Source: Gordonia jinhuaensis
GTDB lineage: Bacteria > Actinomycetota > Actinomycetes > Mycobacteriales > Mycobacteriaceae
DNA: 64,000 bases
Direction: 5' to 3'
NCBI RefSeq assembly: GCF_014639795.1
Contig: NZ_BMGC01000003.1
Location: 62,001 to 126,000 of the forward strand
Both the position numbers and the translations under genes were made by a program. The notes beneath the pieces are model-generated. The model was given only the letters and a program-made list of their open reading frames with translations, made no database searches and was not told the DNA's origin. This document shows positions 35,462 to 44,880 of this stretch, one piece after another (the stretch's first letter is position 1; each line of letters starts with the position of its first letter).

Positions 35462-36544
35462 ATGACTGCGGGCGGGTCACGAGAGTTGTCGTCGATGACG
35501 ACACTGCGGCTCGGTGGTGCGGCACGCTCGGTGGAGGTCGCCGCGACTGACACCGAACTGGTCGACAAGGTGGTCGACCTCGCGCAGGTAGGGGATCCCT
35601 GGCTGCTGGTCGGCGGCGGCTCGAATCTCGTGGTCTCCGACGACGGATTCGACGGCACCGTGGTGCGCGTCGCCAACGCCTGGACCCGCTACGACAGCGA
35701 ACACCACCCGCTGCACCGTGAGCACCGCCCGTATGTGACCGCCGGCTCCGGCACCGTCTGGGACGATCTGGTCGCCGAGACGGTCGAGCGGGGACTCGGC
35801 GGTCTGGAATGCCTGTCGGGGATCCCCGGGATGGCCGGGGCGACCCCGGTGCAGAACGTCGGCGCCTACGGGGTGGAGGTCGCCGACATGCTGCGCGGCG
35901 CCGAGGTGGTCGATCCGCTGCGTGCGGTGACCAGCTGGACCCGCCCGCACGATCTCGGGTTCGGTTACCGCACCAGCAGCCTGAAACGCTCGGGTGAGGG
36001 TGTGGTCGCGGCCGTGTCGTTCTGGCTGACCGACGACGGGCTCAGCGCGCCGATCACCTACCGCGAACTGGCCACCACCCTCGGTGTCGAACGGGGCGCC
36101 CGCGTGCCGGTGGCCGCCGCGCGCGCCGCGGTGCTGGCCCTGCGCCGGGCCAAGGGGATGGTTCTCGACGCCGCCGACCACGACACCTGGAGTGCCGGTT
36201 CGTTCTTCACCAATCCGGTGGTGACCGACGCCGGACTGTCGGAGGTGACCGCCCGGGTCGCGGCCGAACTCGGGGATCAGACCGTGGTGCCCACCTATCC
36301 GGCCGAGGGTGGGACCAAGCTGTCGGCGGGGTGGTTGATTGAGAACGCCGGATACGGCAAGGGTTATCCCGGTGCCGAGGCACCCGTGCGCCTGTCGACC
36401 AAACACACCCTGGCCCTGACCAATCGCGGTCACGGCACGACCGCCGAACTGCTCGACCTCGCCCGCGACGTCCGCGACGGGGTCGCACGCCGCTTCGGCG
36501 TGCAGCTGGTGCCCGAGCCGATCCTGGTCAACTGTGCGTTGTGA
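35462..36544 (+). CDS. murB: UDP-N-acetylenolpyruvoylglucosamine reductase
   Basis: A 360-residue flavoenzyme of peptidoglycan precursor synthesis (type I MurB): it reduces UDP-GlcNAc-enolpyruvate to UDP-MurNAc with NADPH. The FAD motif LVGGGSNLVVSD, GIPGMAGATPVQNVGAYG, GFGYRTSSLK and the catalytic serine in SAGSFFTNP are present. GGAGAGGGG precedes the start; ATG 35462 is used, with GTG 35459 also possible. As in mycobacteria (Rv0482), it is followed by the L,D-transpeptidase lipoprotein gene. Confidence 0.95.
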   Translation: MTAGGSRELSSMTTLRLGGAARSVEVAATDTELVDKVVDLAQVGDPWLLVGGGSNLVVSDDGFDGTVVRVANAWTRYDSEHHPLHREHRPYVTAGSGTVWDDLVAETVERGLGGLECLSGIPGMAGATPVQNVGAYGVEVADMLRGAEVVDPLRAVTSWTRPHDLGFGYRTSSLKRSGEGVVAAVSFWLTDDGLSAPITYRELATTLGVERGARVPVAAARAAVLALRRAKGMVLDAADHDTWSAGSFFTNPVVTDAGLSEVTARVAAELGDQTVVPTYPAEGGTKLSAGWLIENAGYGKGYPGAEAPVRLSTKHTLALTNRGHGTTAELLDLARDVRDGVARRFGVQLVPEPILVNCAL

Positions 36545-36709
36545 GCGTTCGCAGCGCTGTGCGCGTTGTGTGCAGCCGATCATCTGCCCGCGCATATCCG
36601 ATCTCGGTATTCGGTGACGCCCGCGGAATCGGGTGAACGGGAAATCATTCGCAACGGGTAACCAATTCGCGATTCGGGCCGATAGGCAGTGGTGACCGAT
36701 TCTGACCAC

Positions 36710-36760
36710 GATGCCGACGTGCCCGGTGCCGACGTACCCGATGTCGACGTGCCTGATGCC
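36710..36760. repeat. 15-bp tandem repeats upstream of the L,D-transpeptidase gene
   Basis: Three and a half imperfect copies of GATGCCGACGTGCCC. The frame is open and would encode D-A-D-V-P repeats as an N-terminal extension from a GTG at 36689. I consider the repeat non-coding because the promoter and a well-placed start lie downstream. The 324-bp murB to ldt interval (36545-36868) otherwise holds only the promoter. Confidence 0.6.
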
Positions 36761-36814
36761 GCGACCGAGGCGTGCATGACGAGCGTACGTCGCAATTCGG
36801 GCCGGCAGGTACGC

Positions 36815-36843
36815 TTGACCACCGTGATCGAAGATCGTAAAGG
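36815..36843 (+). promoter_or_regulatory. Sigma-A-type promoter for the L,D-transpeptidase gene
   Basis: TTGACC (36815-36820), a 17-nt spacer and TAAAGG (36838-36843). Transcription would begin near 36850, giving a leader of about 20 nt before the ATG at 36869 with GAGGT in front of it. Confidence 0.6.
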
Positions 36844-36868
36844 TGTACGTCACTTTCGTGAGGTACTG

Positions 36869-38122
36869 ATGAGTCGCCGCCGCGTCCTGGGTGTGCTGGG
36901 CGCGGGAGCGGTGGCCGTCACCGCCGCCGCATGTGGAACGAAGTCGGAGTCTGCCTCGACCGCGTCGACGAGCAAGACACCCCCGCCGCCGGTCGCGCAG
37001 ATCACCTACAGCCCGCAGCTGACGGCCGTCCCGTCGCCGACCGCGCCGATCTCGGCGAAGGTCTCCGAAGGCACCTTCAACACCGACGTGAAGCTCACCA
37101 ATGCCCGTGGCACCGTGGTGAAGACCGAGCTGTCGGACGACCGCACGACCGTCACCGTGGCCGAGCCGCTGGGGTACGGCGTGCAGTACACGTGGTCGGG
37201 CACCGCGACCGGGACCGACCGCAAGACGGTCCCGCTGCAGGGGGCCTTCACCACCCTGGACCCGCAGTCGCAGGTCAATGTGGTGATCAACATCGCCGAC
37301 GGCGCCTCGGTGGGTATCGCCGCCCCGTTGATCCTCAAATTCGACTCCGACATCACCGACAAGGCGGCGGTGGAGAAGGCGCTGAAGGTGACCACCACCC
37401 CGGCGACCGAGGGGGGCTGGGCCTGGCTGCCCGATGACAACGGTTCGCGGGCGCACTGGCGGCCCAAGGAGTACTGGGCACCGGGCACCACGGTGGCCAT
37501 GGTCGGCAAACTCTACGGTCTCGACCACGGCGACGGTGCCTACGGTGCCTCCGACGTGACCAGCAACTTCACCATCGGTCGATCGCAGATCGTCAAGGCG
37601 GATGCCAACACCCACCAGATCGTGGTGGTGACCAACGGTTCGCCGAGTGCGACCTATCCCTGCAGCTATGGCGAGGGCGACGTGGACCGCAACGTCACGC
37701 GCACCGGCATCCATGTGGTGAGCGAGAAGCATCCCGACTTCTACATGAGCAACCCGGCCGCCGGGTATTTCAATGTGCACGAGCGCTGGGCGGTGCGTAT
37801 CTCCAACAACGGCGAGTTCATCCACGCCAACCCCAATACCGTTGGGGTACAAGGGTCGTCGAATGTGACCAACGGATGCATCAATCTCTCCACCGATAAC
37901 GCCGAGTCGTATTTCAACACCGCGATCTACGGAGATCCGGTGGAGGTGACCAACACTCGCATCGACCTCTCGGCCGCCGACGGCGACATCTACGACTGGA
38001 CCATCGACTGGCCCACCTGGCAGAGCATGTCGGCTCTGGTCGGTGGTGACGACTCGTCGTCTCAGGACGCTCCGGCCACGCCGTCGGATGCGCCGAAGCT
38101 CTCGCCTGCACCTGCGGGTTAG
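36869..38122 (+). CDS. L,D-transpeptidase lipoprotein (LprQ/LdtMt5-like)
   Basis: A 417-residue exported lipoprotein: SRRR-V-L-G twin-arginine-like n-region, hydrophobic core and lipobox TAAAC. Then come Ig-like domains and a YkuD catalytic domain with IHANP and the cysteine in [10 protein letters not shown]. It should form 3-3 cross-links in peptidoglycan. The residue before Gly-Cys is Asn rather than the usual His; as I recall, this is shared by LdtMt5 (Rv0483), so it is not a defect. GTG 36689 would give a 60-residue longer form that is incompatible with a signal peptide. It follows murB as in M. tuberculosis. Confidence 0.9.
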   Translation: MSRRRVLGVLGAGAVAVTAAACGTKSESASTASTSKTPPPPVAQITYSPQLTAVPSPTAPISAKVSEGTFNTDVKLTNARGTVVKTELSDDRTTVTVAEPLGYGVQYTWSGTATGTDRKTVPLQGAFTTLDPQSQVNVVINIADGASVGIAAPLILKFDSDITDKAAVEKALKVTTTPATEGGWAWLPDDNGSRAHWRPKEYWAPGTTVAMVGKLYGLDHGDGAYGASDVTSNFTIGRSQIVKADANTHQIVVVTNGSPSATYPCSYGEGDVDRNVTRTGIHVVSEKHPDFYMSNPAAGYFNVHERWAVRISNNGEFIHANPNTVGVQGSSNVTNGCINLSTDNAESYFNTAIYGDPVEVTNTRIDLSAADGDIYDWTIDWPTWQSMSALVGGDDSSSQDAPATPSDAPKLSPAPAG

Positions 38123-38133
38123 CAGACGATCGA

Positions 38134-39957
38134 ATGAGCGATGGTGTGGACTACCTGCCGATCGCCGATCACGGTGTGGTCGGTGATCTGCGTACCGCTG
38201 CGCTGGTCGGCGTGGACGGCCGGATCGACTGGTTCTGTTGTCCCCGTTTCGATTCCCCGAGTGTGTTCGGATCGTTGCTCGATGCGCAGGCCGGTGGCTG
38301 CTGGTCGCTGACCCAGCTCGACGGCGAGGTGACCCACCGGCAGTTCTACATCCCCGATTCCAACGTGCTGGTGACGCGGTATCAGAGTGAGGACGGCGTC
38401 GCCGAGGTCACCGATTTCATGCCGCTGGTGCGCAGCGCAGATCCCGATCACCGCACCCGTCTGGTGCGTCGGGTCACGTGTGTGCGCGGAAAGGTTCGTT
38501 TCCGCACCGAGATCCGGCCACGCTTCGACTACGGGCGCGGAACGCACCGACTGCGCTGGGAGTCTGACTCGGCGGCGCATTTCGTCACCGAGGACCTGTC
38601 GCTGCACCTGCGCGCGACTGTCGACCTCGTCGCCGACGGCAGCGACGTGGTCGCGGAATTCGATCTGACCGTGGGGGATTCGGCGACCTTCGTTCTCGCA
38701 TCATCCGAGATCACCGAGACCCGATTCGATCACGACGCCTCCGACGAGGTGCAGAACGCGACGGTCCGGTTCTGGCAGAACTGGGTGTCGCGGAGCACCT
38801 ATCACGGACGCTGGCGCGAGACCATCTACCGGTCTGCGCTGACGTTGAAACTCCTCACCCACGAACCCACCGGTGCGATCATCGCCGCGGTCACCATGGG
38901 CCTGCCCGAGGAGATCGGTGGTGAACGCAACTGGGACTACCGCTATGTGTGGATCCGCGACGCCGCGTTCTCCCTTTTCGCGCTGTTGCGCTTGGGTTTC
39001 CTCGACGAGGCAGAAGCGTTCATGGGATGGCTCACCGACCGGTTCGAGTCGACGGCCGGCTGCGACGCCGATCATCCGCCGCTGCGGCTGATGTACACGA
39101 TCGACGGCGACCCGGTGCCCGCCGAGCAGCGCCTCGAACACCTCGAGGGCTACCGCCGATCGTCGCCGGTGCGGTTGGGCAATGATGCCCGCGGTCAGCT
39201 CCAGCTCGACATCTACGGCGAGCTGATCGACTCGGTGTACCTGTTCAACAAGTACGGTCCCGGTATCTCGTGGCGGTCGTGGCAGCAGCTGTGCGACGTC
39301 GCCGGATGGCTGTGCGAGAACTGGGATCGACCCGACCAGAGCATCTGGGAGCCACGCGGCGAACCGATGCACTACGTCTACTCACGACTCATGGGCTGGG
39401 TCGCGCTCGAACGGATGGGCCGCATCAGCCGTCAGCGCGGACTTCCCGGTGACACCGAGTGGTGGAAGCGCGAGCGTGATGCGATCTACCGCCAGATCAT
39501 GGACCGCGGCTGGAATGACGAACTGCAGTCGTTCACCCAGACGCTCGACGGCGACCGACTCGACGCCGCTCTGCTGTTGGCTCCTATGGTGAAACTGCTC
39601 TCACCCACCGACGAGCGGTTCCTGGGGACGCTGCATGCGGTGGAGACCCACCTGGTCTCCGATTCGCTGGTGTTCCGGTACCAATCCGATGGGGACGCCG
39701 GCGACGGGCGCGACGGACTCACCGGCGCAGAGGGCACCTTCTCGCTGTGCTCCTTCTGGTACGTGGAGGCACTGACCCGCGTCGGACGCCACGCCGACGC
39801 GCGACTCGCGCTGGAGAAGATGTTCACCCACGCCAACCACCTCGGCCTCTACGCCGAGGAGGTCGGGTTGACCGGCGAACAGCTCGGCAACACCCCGCAG
39901 GCCTTCACTCATCTGGCGCTGATCGGCGCGGCGACCAACCTCGACCGCTGGATGTAG
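38134..39957 (+). CDS. Glycoside hydrolase family 15 protein (trehalase/glucoamylase type)
   Basis: A 607-residue GH15 enzyme. The N-terminal beta-sandwich contains DGRIDWFCCPRFDSPSVF; the (alpha/alpha)6 barrel contains NWDYRYVWIRDAAFSL, a catalytic acid region IWEPRGEPMHYVYSRLMGW and a catalytic base region GAEGTFSLCSFWY. GH15 proteins of this type in mycobacteria are trehalases. With otsA and otsB 5 kb away, a trehalose role fits, but glucan hydrolysis cannot be excluded. The gene follows the L,D-transpeptidase by 11 bp and converges with zwf (32-bp gap). Confidence 0.88.
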   Translation: MSDGVDYLPIADHGVVGDLRTAALVGVDGRIDWFCCPRFDSPSVFGSLLDAQAGGCWSLTQLDGEVTHRQFYIPDSNVLVTRYQSEDGVAEVTDFMPLVRSADPDHRTRLVRRVTCVRGKVRFRTEIRPRFDYGRGTHRLRWESDSAAHFVTEDLSLHLRATVDLVADGSDVVAEFDLTVGDSATFVLASSEITETRFDHDASDEVQNATVRFWQNWVSRSTYHGRWRETIYRSALTLKLLTHEPTGAIIAAVTMGLPEEIGGERNWDYRYVWIRDAAFSLFALLRLGFLDEAEAFMGWLTDRFESTAGCDADHPPLRLMYTIDGDPVPAEQRLEHLEGYRRSSPVRLGNDARGQLQLDIYGELIDSVYLFNKYGPGISWRSWQQLCDVAGWLCENWDRPDQSIWEPRGEPMHYVYSRLMGWVALERMGRISRQRGLPGDTEWWKRERDAIYRQIMDRGWNDELQSFTQTLDGDRLDAALLLAPMVKLLSPTDERFLGTLHAVETHLVSDSLVFRYQSDGDAGDGRDGLTGAEGTFSLCSFWYVEALTRVGRHADARLALEKMFTHANHLGLYAEEVGLTGEQLGNTPQAFTHLALIGAATNLDRWM

Positions 39958-39989
39958 CTCGCCGGCCTTGACCCCCGGCCCGCCCTGCC

Positions 39990-41411
39990 TCAGTCGTGCT
40001 GCGGGGCCGGCTCGACCCATCCCGCCGGGCCGGCCAGCGTGTCGGCCTCCGACGGCCCCATCGAGCCCTGCGGATAGGGCAGCGGGGTGCCCTCGTTGTC
40101 GATGAGCGGCGTGGCCACATCCCATACGTGTTGTAGACCGTCGGGCCGGGTGAACAGCGACCGGTCACCGCGCAGCACATCCGAGAGCAATCGCGAATAC
40201 GGCGACAGCCCGTCGGCGACCTCCTTGAGCGGCAGCTCCATATGCGCCGTCGACAGCGACAGCCCCGGACCGGGTTTCTTGATGGTCATCCTCAGGTCGA
40301 TCGCACCCTCACCCGACAGGTCGAAGCTCAGCACGTTGCCGTCGGCGGGGATGTGGGTGATCGGACCGTCCTCGGGGTTGCGGAACACCAGGTTGACCCG
40401 TTGTGCAGACCTACCGAGACACTTTCCGGTGCGTAGCAGGAACGGCACACCATGCCAGCGGTCGGTGTCGACCCACATCCGCAATGCGATGAACGTCTCG
40501 GTGGTGGAGTCGGGGGCGACGCCGTCGACGTCGCGGTAGCCCTCGTACTGGCCGAACACGGCTTCGGATGGGTCGAGCGGACGGAAGGCGGCGATCACCG
40601 ATTCGCGTGCCGTCTGCAGGTCGTCGGCACTCAGCGACAGCGGCGGTTCCATCGCCACCTCGGCCGCCACCTGGAACAGGTGGGTCACCACCATGTCGAG
40701 CACCGCTCCGGTGGAGTCGTAGAACTTGGCTCGGTCGTCGATGTTCAGCGTTTCGGGCACGTCGATCTGCACCTGTTCGACGTGCCGGTTGTTCCACACG
40801 CCGGTGAACAGTCCGTTCGCGAATCGCAGGACGTGCAGGTTCTGGGTGTTCTCCTTGCCCAGGAAGTGGTCGATGCGGAACACCTGCTTCTCGTCGAAGA
40901 CGTCGTGTACCTGCTTGTCGAGCTTGTGAAAGCTGTCCCGAGAGGTGCCGAACGGCTTCTCGTAGACAACTCGTGAGCCCGCCGCGAGATCGTGGGCCCC
41001 GAATGCTTCGGTGAGCGGTCCGAACGCGGTCGGCGGTACCGCCAGGTAGTGCACGAGCTGCCAGGTGTCCTTGGGGTAGTCGCCGAGCACGTCGAGGACA
41101 GCTCCGGGATCGTCGACGGTGAAGCCGCCACCGGCGAAGCGCAGGTTGCCGGCGAATTCCTCCCAGTCGGAATCGTCGGGCGCGGAGCCGAATTCGTTGA
41201 GCGAATCGCGGACGTGCGCGCGGAACTCGTCGTCACTCCAGGACCGGCGCCCGGCACCGATCAGTGCCCAGCGGGTGGGGAGCAGTCCGTGTGTGGCCAG
41301 CTCGTAGAAGGCCGGCAGCACCATGCGCTTGGCGAGGTCGCCTGCGGCGCCGAACAAGACGAAGGCGATGGGTGATTCCGTTGACGTCTCCTGGGACGAA
41401 TTCTCCGGCAT
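39990..41411 (-). CDS. zwf: Glucose-6-phosphate dehydrogenase
   Basis: A 473-residue G6PD, the NADPH-producing entry to the pentose phosphate pathway. It has the nucleotide motif FGAAGDLAKR, YEKPFGTS, and the active-site RIDHFLGKEN (Phe in place of the common Tyr, conservative). It is the shorter actinobacterial class and stands alone, not with tal/opcA, so it is probably a second G6PD or a distinct paralogue. TTGAGG lies close before the ATG. A 29-bp repeat array lies about 50 bp upstream of the start. Confidence 0.92.
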   Translation of the reverse strand: MPENSSQETSTESPIAFVLFGAAGDLAKRMVLPAFYELATHGLLPTRWALIGAGRRSWSDDEFRAHVRDSLNEFGSAPDDSDWEEFAGNLRFAGGGFTVDDPGAVLDVLGDYPKDTWQLVHYLAVPPTAFGPLTEAFGAHDLAAGSRVVYEKPFGTSRDSFHKLDKQVHDVFDEKQVFRIDHFLGKENTQNLHVLRFANGLFTGVWNNRHVEQVQIDVPETLNIDDRAKFYDSTGAVLDMVVTHLFQVAAEVAMEPPLSLSADDLQTARESVIAAFRPLDPSEAVFGQYEGYRDVDGVAPDSTTETFIALRMWVDTDRWHGVPFLLRTGKCLGRSAQRVNLVFRNPEDGPITHIPADGNVLSFDLSGEGAIDLRMTIKKPGPGLSLSTAHMELPLKEVADGLSPYSRLLSDVLRGDRSLFTRPDGLQHVWDVATPLIDNEGTPLPYPQGSMGPSEADTLAGPAGWVEPAPQHD

Positions 41412-41463
41412 ACCTCAACAAGTAGTCGTCGCCCCGGTTCGCGTCCACCGGGGCTGGTCACAC

Positions 41464-41575
41464 GGACGCGGCCGAGCCGGGTCTGTGTCGAGCGGACACG
41501 GCCGAGCCGGACGGTATCGAGCGGACACGGCCGAGCCGGACGGTATCGAGCGGACACGGCCGAGCCGGTCCGGGG
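41464..41575. repeat. 29-bp tandem repeat upstream of zwf
   Basis: Units at 41464-41493 (30-bp variant), 41494-41522, 41523-41551 and a partial one from 41552. The unit begins GGACACGGCCGAGCCGG and ends GGTATCGAGC. Units two and three are identical. It lies between zwf and the low-G+C stretch. Confidence 0.9.
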
Positions 41576-41599
41576 CATGGGGACCGGCTCGGTCGCATC

Positions 41600-41960
41600 A
41601 ATGGGCGGCGACGATGCCGTCCACGTATCGGGTTGGCGATCACCGGTCCGCAGTCCTGGTCGTCGAACGCCGCCGGATGTCAGACGTCGCCCGAGATTTT
41701 CGAATGCGGTCGCGATGATCGTTCACCGCCACGACAAAAGTACTCAACGATCCGCAGAATGGAAGGCCGCAAATGTCGGAATCCGTTGTGAGATGTCCAC
41801 GTACAGGTGTTCAACATTCGACATAAAGCGCGACATCCTGCATATCTACGGACATATCGGTCTGCCGTACGGTTTCGAGAATTTCTCATCATTCATACGA
41901 CTGAGCGACGGCAATTAGTTCGATATGTCCAGATGTAGAGCGCTTATCGGCGCCCCGGAG
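41600..41960. other. Low-G+C intergenic stretch without a recognisable gene
   Basis: Within the 619-bp gap between zwf and the SDR gene, about 41690-41950 drops to near 50% G+C against about 68-70% around it. Open frames of about 70-113 codons exist on both strands, but none has a convincing start, codon bias or family. A 9-bp inverted pair GGACATATC/GATATGTCC (near 41859 and 41923) is present. It may be a regulatory region for zwf or a remnant of foreign DNA. Confidence 0.5.
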
Positions 41961-42030
41961 TGCGCGGACTTCCCCGCATCCGGCGGCTGCGATGTCGTCG
42001 TGGCGGGTGCGCCCAGCTGGGGCCGGACGG

Positions 42031-42831
42031 CTATCCGGTCTTGATGTTGCGTCGCGACGTCGCCTGGTCGCGCGGGCGCACCACGATCTGGTCGAGGTTC
42101 ACCCGCGACGGCCGCGAGGCGACGAATCCGATGATCTCGGCGATGTCGTCGGCGATGAGCGGGGTCAGACCCTCGTAGACCGCGTCGGCGCGGGCCTGGT
42201 CGCCGCCGAAGCGCACCATCGAGAACTCGGTCTCGACCATGCCGGGGCACACCTCGGTCAGGCGCACAGGTTGGCCGAGCAGTTCCAGGCGCAGCGTGCG
42301 GTGCAGCACCGCCTCGGCGTGTTTGGCCGAGGTGTAGCCGGCGCCGTTGTCGTAGGCCTCGAGTGCGGCGGTGGAGGTGACGGTGACGATGAGTCCGTCC
42401 CCCGAGGCGATGAGGCCGGGCAGTAGCGCCTTGGTGATGCGCAGGGTGCCCAGCACGTTGGTCTCCCACATCCAGGTCCAGTCGTCGATCACCGCGTCGG
42501 CGACCGACGCCATCCCCTTGGCGCCGCCAGCATTGTTCACCAGCACGTCCACCCGTGGCAGCGCGGCGACCAGAGCATCGACCGAAGACTGGTCGGTGAT
42601 GTCGAGTTCCACCGCGGTTCCGCCGATCTCGCGCGCCAGCGCCGATACCCGATCGAACCGACGTGCCCCGACCACCACGTGAAATCCTTGTGCGGCAAGC
42701 TCTTTGGCCGTTGCCTCGCCGATCCCCGAGCTGGCGCCGGTGACGACGGCCACCTTGGCGTCGCCGGGGGAGATGGTGGGATCGGAGCCTGCGGAGGTTG
42801 TGGTGGTGGGGTCGGAGGAAGCGGACGTCAT
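42031..42831 (-). CDS. SDR family oxidoreductase
   Basis: A 266-residue classical short-chain dehydrogenase after a Thr/Ser-rich N-terminus of about 25 residues. Motifs: VTGASSGIGEA, NNAGGAKG, catalytic Ser in VTSTAALEAY and the Y-T-S-A-K pair (Tyr/Lys), then CPGMVETEFS. It resembles the YdfG/serine-3-dehydrogenase-like group that acts on hydroxy acids. TAACAT (42844-42839) ends 7 nt before the ATG, predicting a leaderless message. Substrate unknown. Confidence 0.87.
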   Translation of the reverse strand: MTSASSDPTTTTSAGSDPTISPGDAKVAVVTGASSGIGEATAKELAAQGFHVVVGARRFDRVSALAREIGGTAVELDITDQSSVDALVAALPRVDVLVNNAGGAKGMASVADAVIDDWTWMWETNVLGTLRITKALLPGLIASGDGLIVTVTSTAALEAYDNGAGYTSAKHAEAVLHRTLRLELLGQPVRLTEVCPGMVETEFSMVRFGGDQARADAVYEGLTPLIADDIAEIIGFVASRPSRVNLDQIVVRPRDQATSRRNIKTG

Positions 42832-42960
42832 GCGGTCGATGTTAATGTCAGCGCGGCCGTGTCTGAAGACTGCCCGGACACCACACGATCCATCTCACAT
42901 CCGTGAACTCTCGTCACCGAGATTCTTACCGTCGAGACTCTCGCCTGTTCGTCATCTCTA

Positions 42961-43079
42961 GCCCCGTCTCATCTCTCGCCCCGTCTCATCTCTCGCCCCG
43001 TCTCATCTCTCGCCCCGTCTCATCTCTCGCCCCGTCTCATCTCTCGCCCCGTCTCATCCGGGCCCCGTCTGATCGCGGC
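42961..43079. repeat. 17-bp minisatellite
   Basis: Five near-identical copies of GCCCCGTCTCATCTCTC start at 42961, 42978, 42995, 43012 and 43029; two degenerate copies follow at 43046 and 43063. It fills the region between the divergent SDR and transglutaminase genes and directly precedes the latter, so copy number could affect its promoter. Confidence 0.92.
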
Positions 43080-43108
43080 CCATCCCACTCGCCATGCCAG
43101 GAGCCACG

Positions 43109-43921
43109 ATGTCGCCGTTGTCCCGCACCATGTCCTCGATGCTCGACATCACCGTCGAGGCCCCCACCGAGTTGGAGTTCCAGATCGCGGTCGCCGACCT
43201 GCCGGGTCTGGTCAAGGATGAGGAACTGTCGGTGAGCATCGACGGTGCGCGCGCCGAGCCCGAGGAGATCCGCGGACTGGCCGGCACCCGCATCCACCGA
43301 CTGGCCGTCGAGTCCGGCACTGTGATGATCTCCTACCGGGCGACGGTGTCGGAGGCGGCCGAACCTCTCACGGTCACCGACGCCGACCGGTCGCTGTACC
43401 TGCGGCCGAGCCGCTACGCGGAATCCGACAAGTTCTTCGGCTTCGCCGCCGGACAGTTTGATGTGACGGAAAAGCCCGAGACGCTGGTGAACGAGGTTGC
43501 CGCATACGTGAATTCGCGCCTGAGCTATCTGCCGGGTGCGTCGGATCCGATCGACGGGGCCACTGACACGCTGCTCGCCGGCGCCGGCGTGTGCCGCGAC
43601 TACGCACACCTGACGGTCGCGCTGCTGCGTGCGCTCTACATCCCGGCGCGCCTTGTTGCCGTGTACGCCCCCGGCTGCGATCCGATGGATTTCCACGCTG
43701 TCGCCGAGGCTCTCGTGGACGGGCGTTGGCTGGTGGTCGACGGCACGAAGCTCGCGCCTCGGCAGTCGCTGGTGCGCATCGCGACCGGTCGCGATGCTGC
43801 CGACACGGCATTCCTCGACAACCACGGCGGCTCGATCACGATGAACTCCTACGGGGTGACCGCGGTGGTCGACGGTGACCTACCCACCGACGACTACACC
43901 TCGCCGGTGTCGATCGGCTGA
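43109..43921 (+). CDS. Transglutaminase-like domain protein
   Basis: A 270-residue protein with an N-terminal beta-rich part and a transglutaminase-like cysteine protease fold. Catalytic residues are visible as Cys in GAGVCRDYAHL, His in PMDFHAVAEAL and Asp in WLVVDGTKL. Such proteins are widespread in actinobacteria and act as proteases or amidases on unknown targets. ATG 43109 is chosen because AGGAG lies 6-7 nt upstream (ATG 43094 precedes that site). It converges with otsB. Confidence 0.85.
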   Translation: MSPLSRTMSSMLDITVEAPTELEFQIAVADLPGLVKDEELSVSIDGARAEPEEIRGLAGTRIHRLAVESGTVMISYRATVSEAAEPLTVTDADRSLYLRPSRYAESDKFFGFAAGQFDVTEKPETLVNEVAAYVNSRLSYLPGASDPIDGATDTLLAGAGVCRDYAHLTVALLRALYIPARLVAVYAPGCDPMDFHAVAEALVDGRWLVVDGTKLAPRQSLVRIATGRDAADTAFLDNHGGSITMNSYGVTAVVDGDLPTDDYTSPVSIG

Positions 43922-43974
43922 GTCGCCGATCTCGGCGCTGGTCCCGGTGTACAGGGCGACTCGGCTGGTTGCGG

Positions 43975-44814
43975 CTAGAGGGTCGGCCACGACGCGATCG
44001 CATCGCCGCGCAGTGCGGCGATGGTGGTGAGCGTGGTCGCCACGTCGTCGGGGTCGCCGATCCGGTAGCCTGCGTCGGTCTCACCGTCGCCGACCTTGAT
44101 CCCGACGTCGTTACCGGTCAGCACGCGAAATGCCTTCTCGTCGGTGACGTCGTCGCCGAGGTAGACCACCGCGTCGGCGCCGGATTGTTCGCGCAAGGTG
44201 TGAATCGCCACGCCCTTGTCGGTGTCGATCACCGCGAGTTCGATCACCGCCTTGCCCTCGGTGGACTGCACACCGTCCCAGGTGGCCGCCCCCGTCCGCA
44301 CACGTTCGAGGGCGGCCTGACCGTCGGCCGGCGACGCGTTGCGCACATGCAGGGCGGCGCTGACCGGTTTGGACTCGACCGTCACGCCCTCGTAATCGGC
44401 TGCGATGGTGTTCAGTTCGTCGACGATGCGCGACAGCAGTGCGGTGTCGTCGTCGGTGATCGCCAGCGCGAATCCGGTGTCGAACTCGCTGCCGTGGCTG
44501 CCCACCAGATGCACACCCGTCGGAGACCCTGACAATTCGCGCAGGTCGGCCAGCGCGCGACCGGAGATGATCGCTGCCGTGGTCGAGGTCATCGCCGCGA
44601 GCGACTCGAGCGCGTCGATCGACGCCGGGATCGGTCGCGCATCAGCCGGGTGGGCCACGATCGGCGAGATGCAGCCGTCGAAGTCGCTGGCCACCAGCAG
44701 TCGGGGCAGCGATGCGGCGGTACGCAGCGCCGCGACCAGATCGCCGGGCAGCTCCCGCGCCACAGCGGCATCGCCGGTGTGCGTGGCCGAACCGTGAGTC
44801 TCGTTGTCCGCCAT
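43975..44814 (-). CDS. otsB: Trehalose-6-phosphate phosphatase
   Basis: A 279-residue HAD phosphatase that converts trehalose-6-phosphate to trehalose. Motif 1 is SDFDGCISPIV (Cys where Thr is usual), motif 2 region IISGR and motif 4 VYLGDDVTDEKAF are clear. It follows otsA on the same strand after 66 bp, completing the OtsAB pathway that supplies trehalose for osmoprotection and, in mycolic-acid bacteria, trehalose mycolates. Confidence 0.93.
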   Translation of the reverse strand: MADNETHGSATHTGDAAVARELPGDLVAALRTAASLPRLLVASDFDGCISPIVAHPADARPIPASIDALESLAAMTSTTAAIISGRALADLRELSGSPTGVHLVGSHGSEFDTGFALAITDDDTALLSRIVDELNTIAADYEGVTVESKPVSAALHVRNASPADGQAALERVRTGAATWDGVQSTEGKAVIELAVIDTDKGVAIHTLREQSGADAVVYLGDDVTDEKAFRVLTGNDVGIKVGDGETDAGYRIGDPDDVATTLTTIAALRGDAIASWPTL

Positions 44815-44880
44815 ACGATCAGACCACCAATCGGTCAGGCCGCTCCCGCAGTCGACTCGAGGTCACCGGGAGCGGACGTG

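Noticed and set aside
36689-36868. 60-residue N-terminal extension of the L,D-transpeptidase with D-V-P repeats
   Set aside because: The lipoprotein signal peptide would be buried 60 residues inside, while a sigma-A promoter and a ribosome site stand directly before ATG 36869.
35477-37852. A 791-codon minus-strand frame across murB and the L,D-transpeptidase
   Set aside because: High-G+C antisense frame; both plus-strand genes have complete catalytic motifs and proper starts.
37850-37905. Loss of the YkuD active-site histidine (NVTNGC in place of S/T-H-G-C)
   Set aside because: As I recall, the same Asn is present in mycobacterial LdtMt5/LprQ, so it is a subfamily trait and not a novelty here.
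41577-41918. A 113-codon plus-strand ORF in the low-G+C region
   Set aside because: The start lies in the repeat-flanking G+C-rich DNA, composition changes midway, and there is no ribosome site or recognisable domain.
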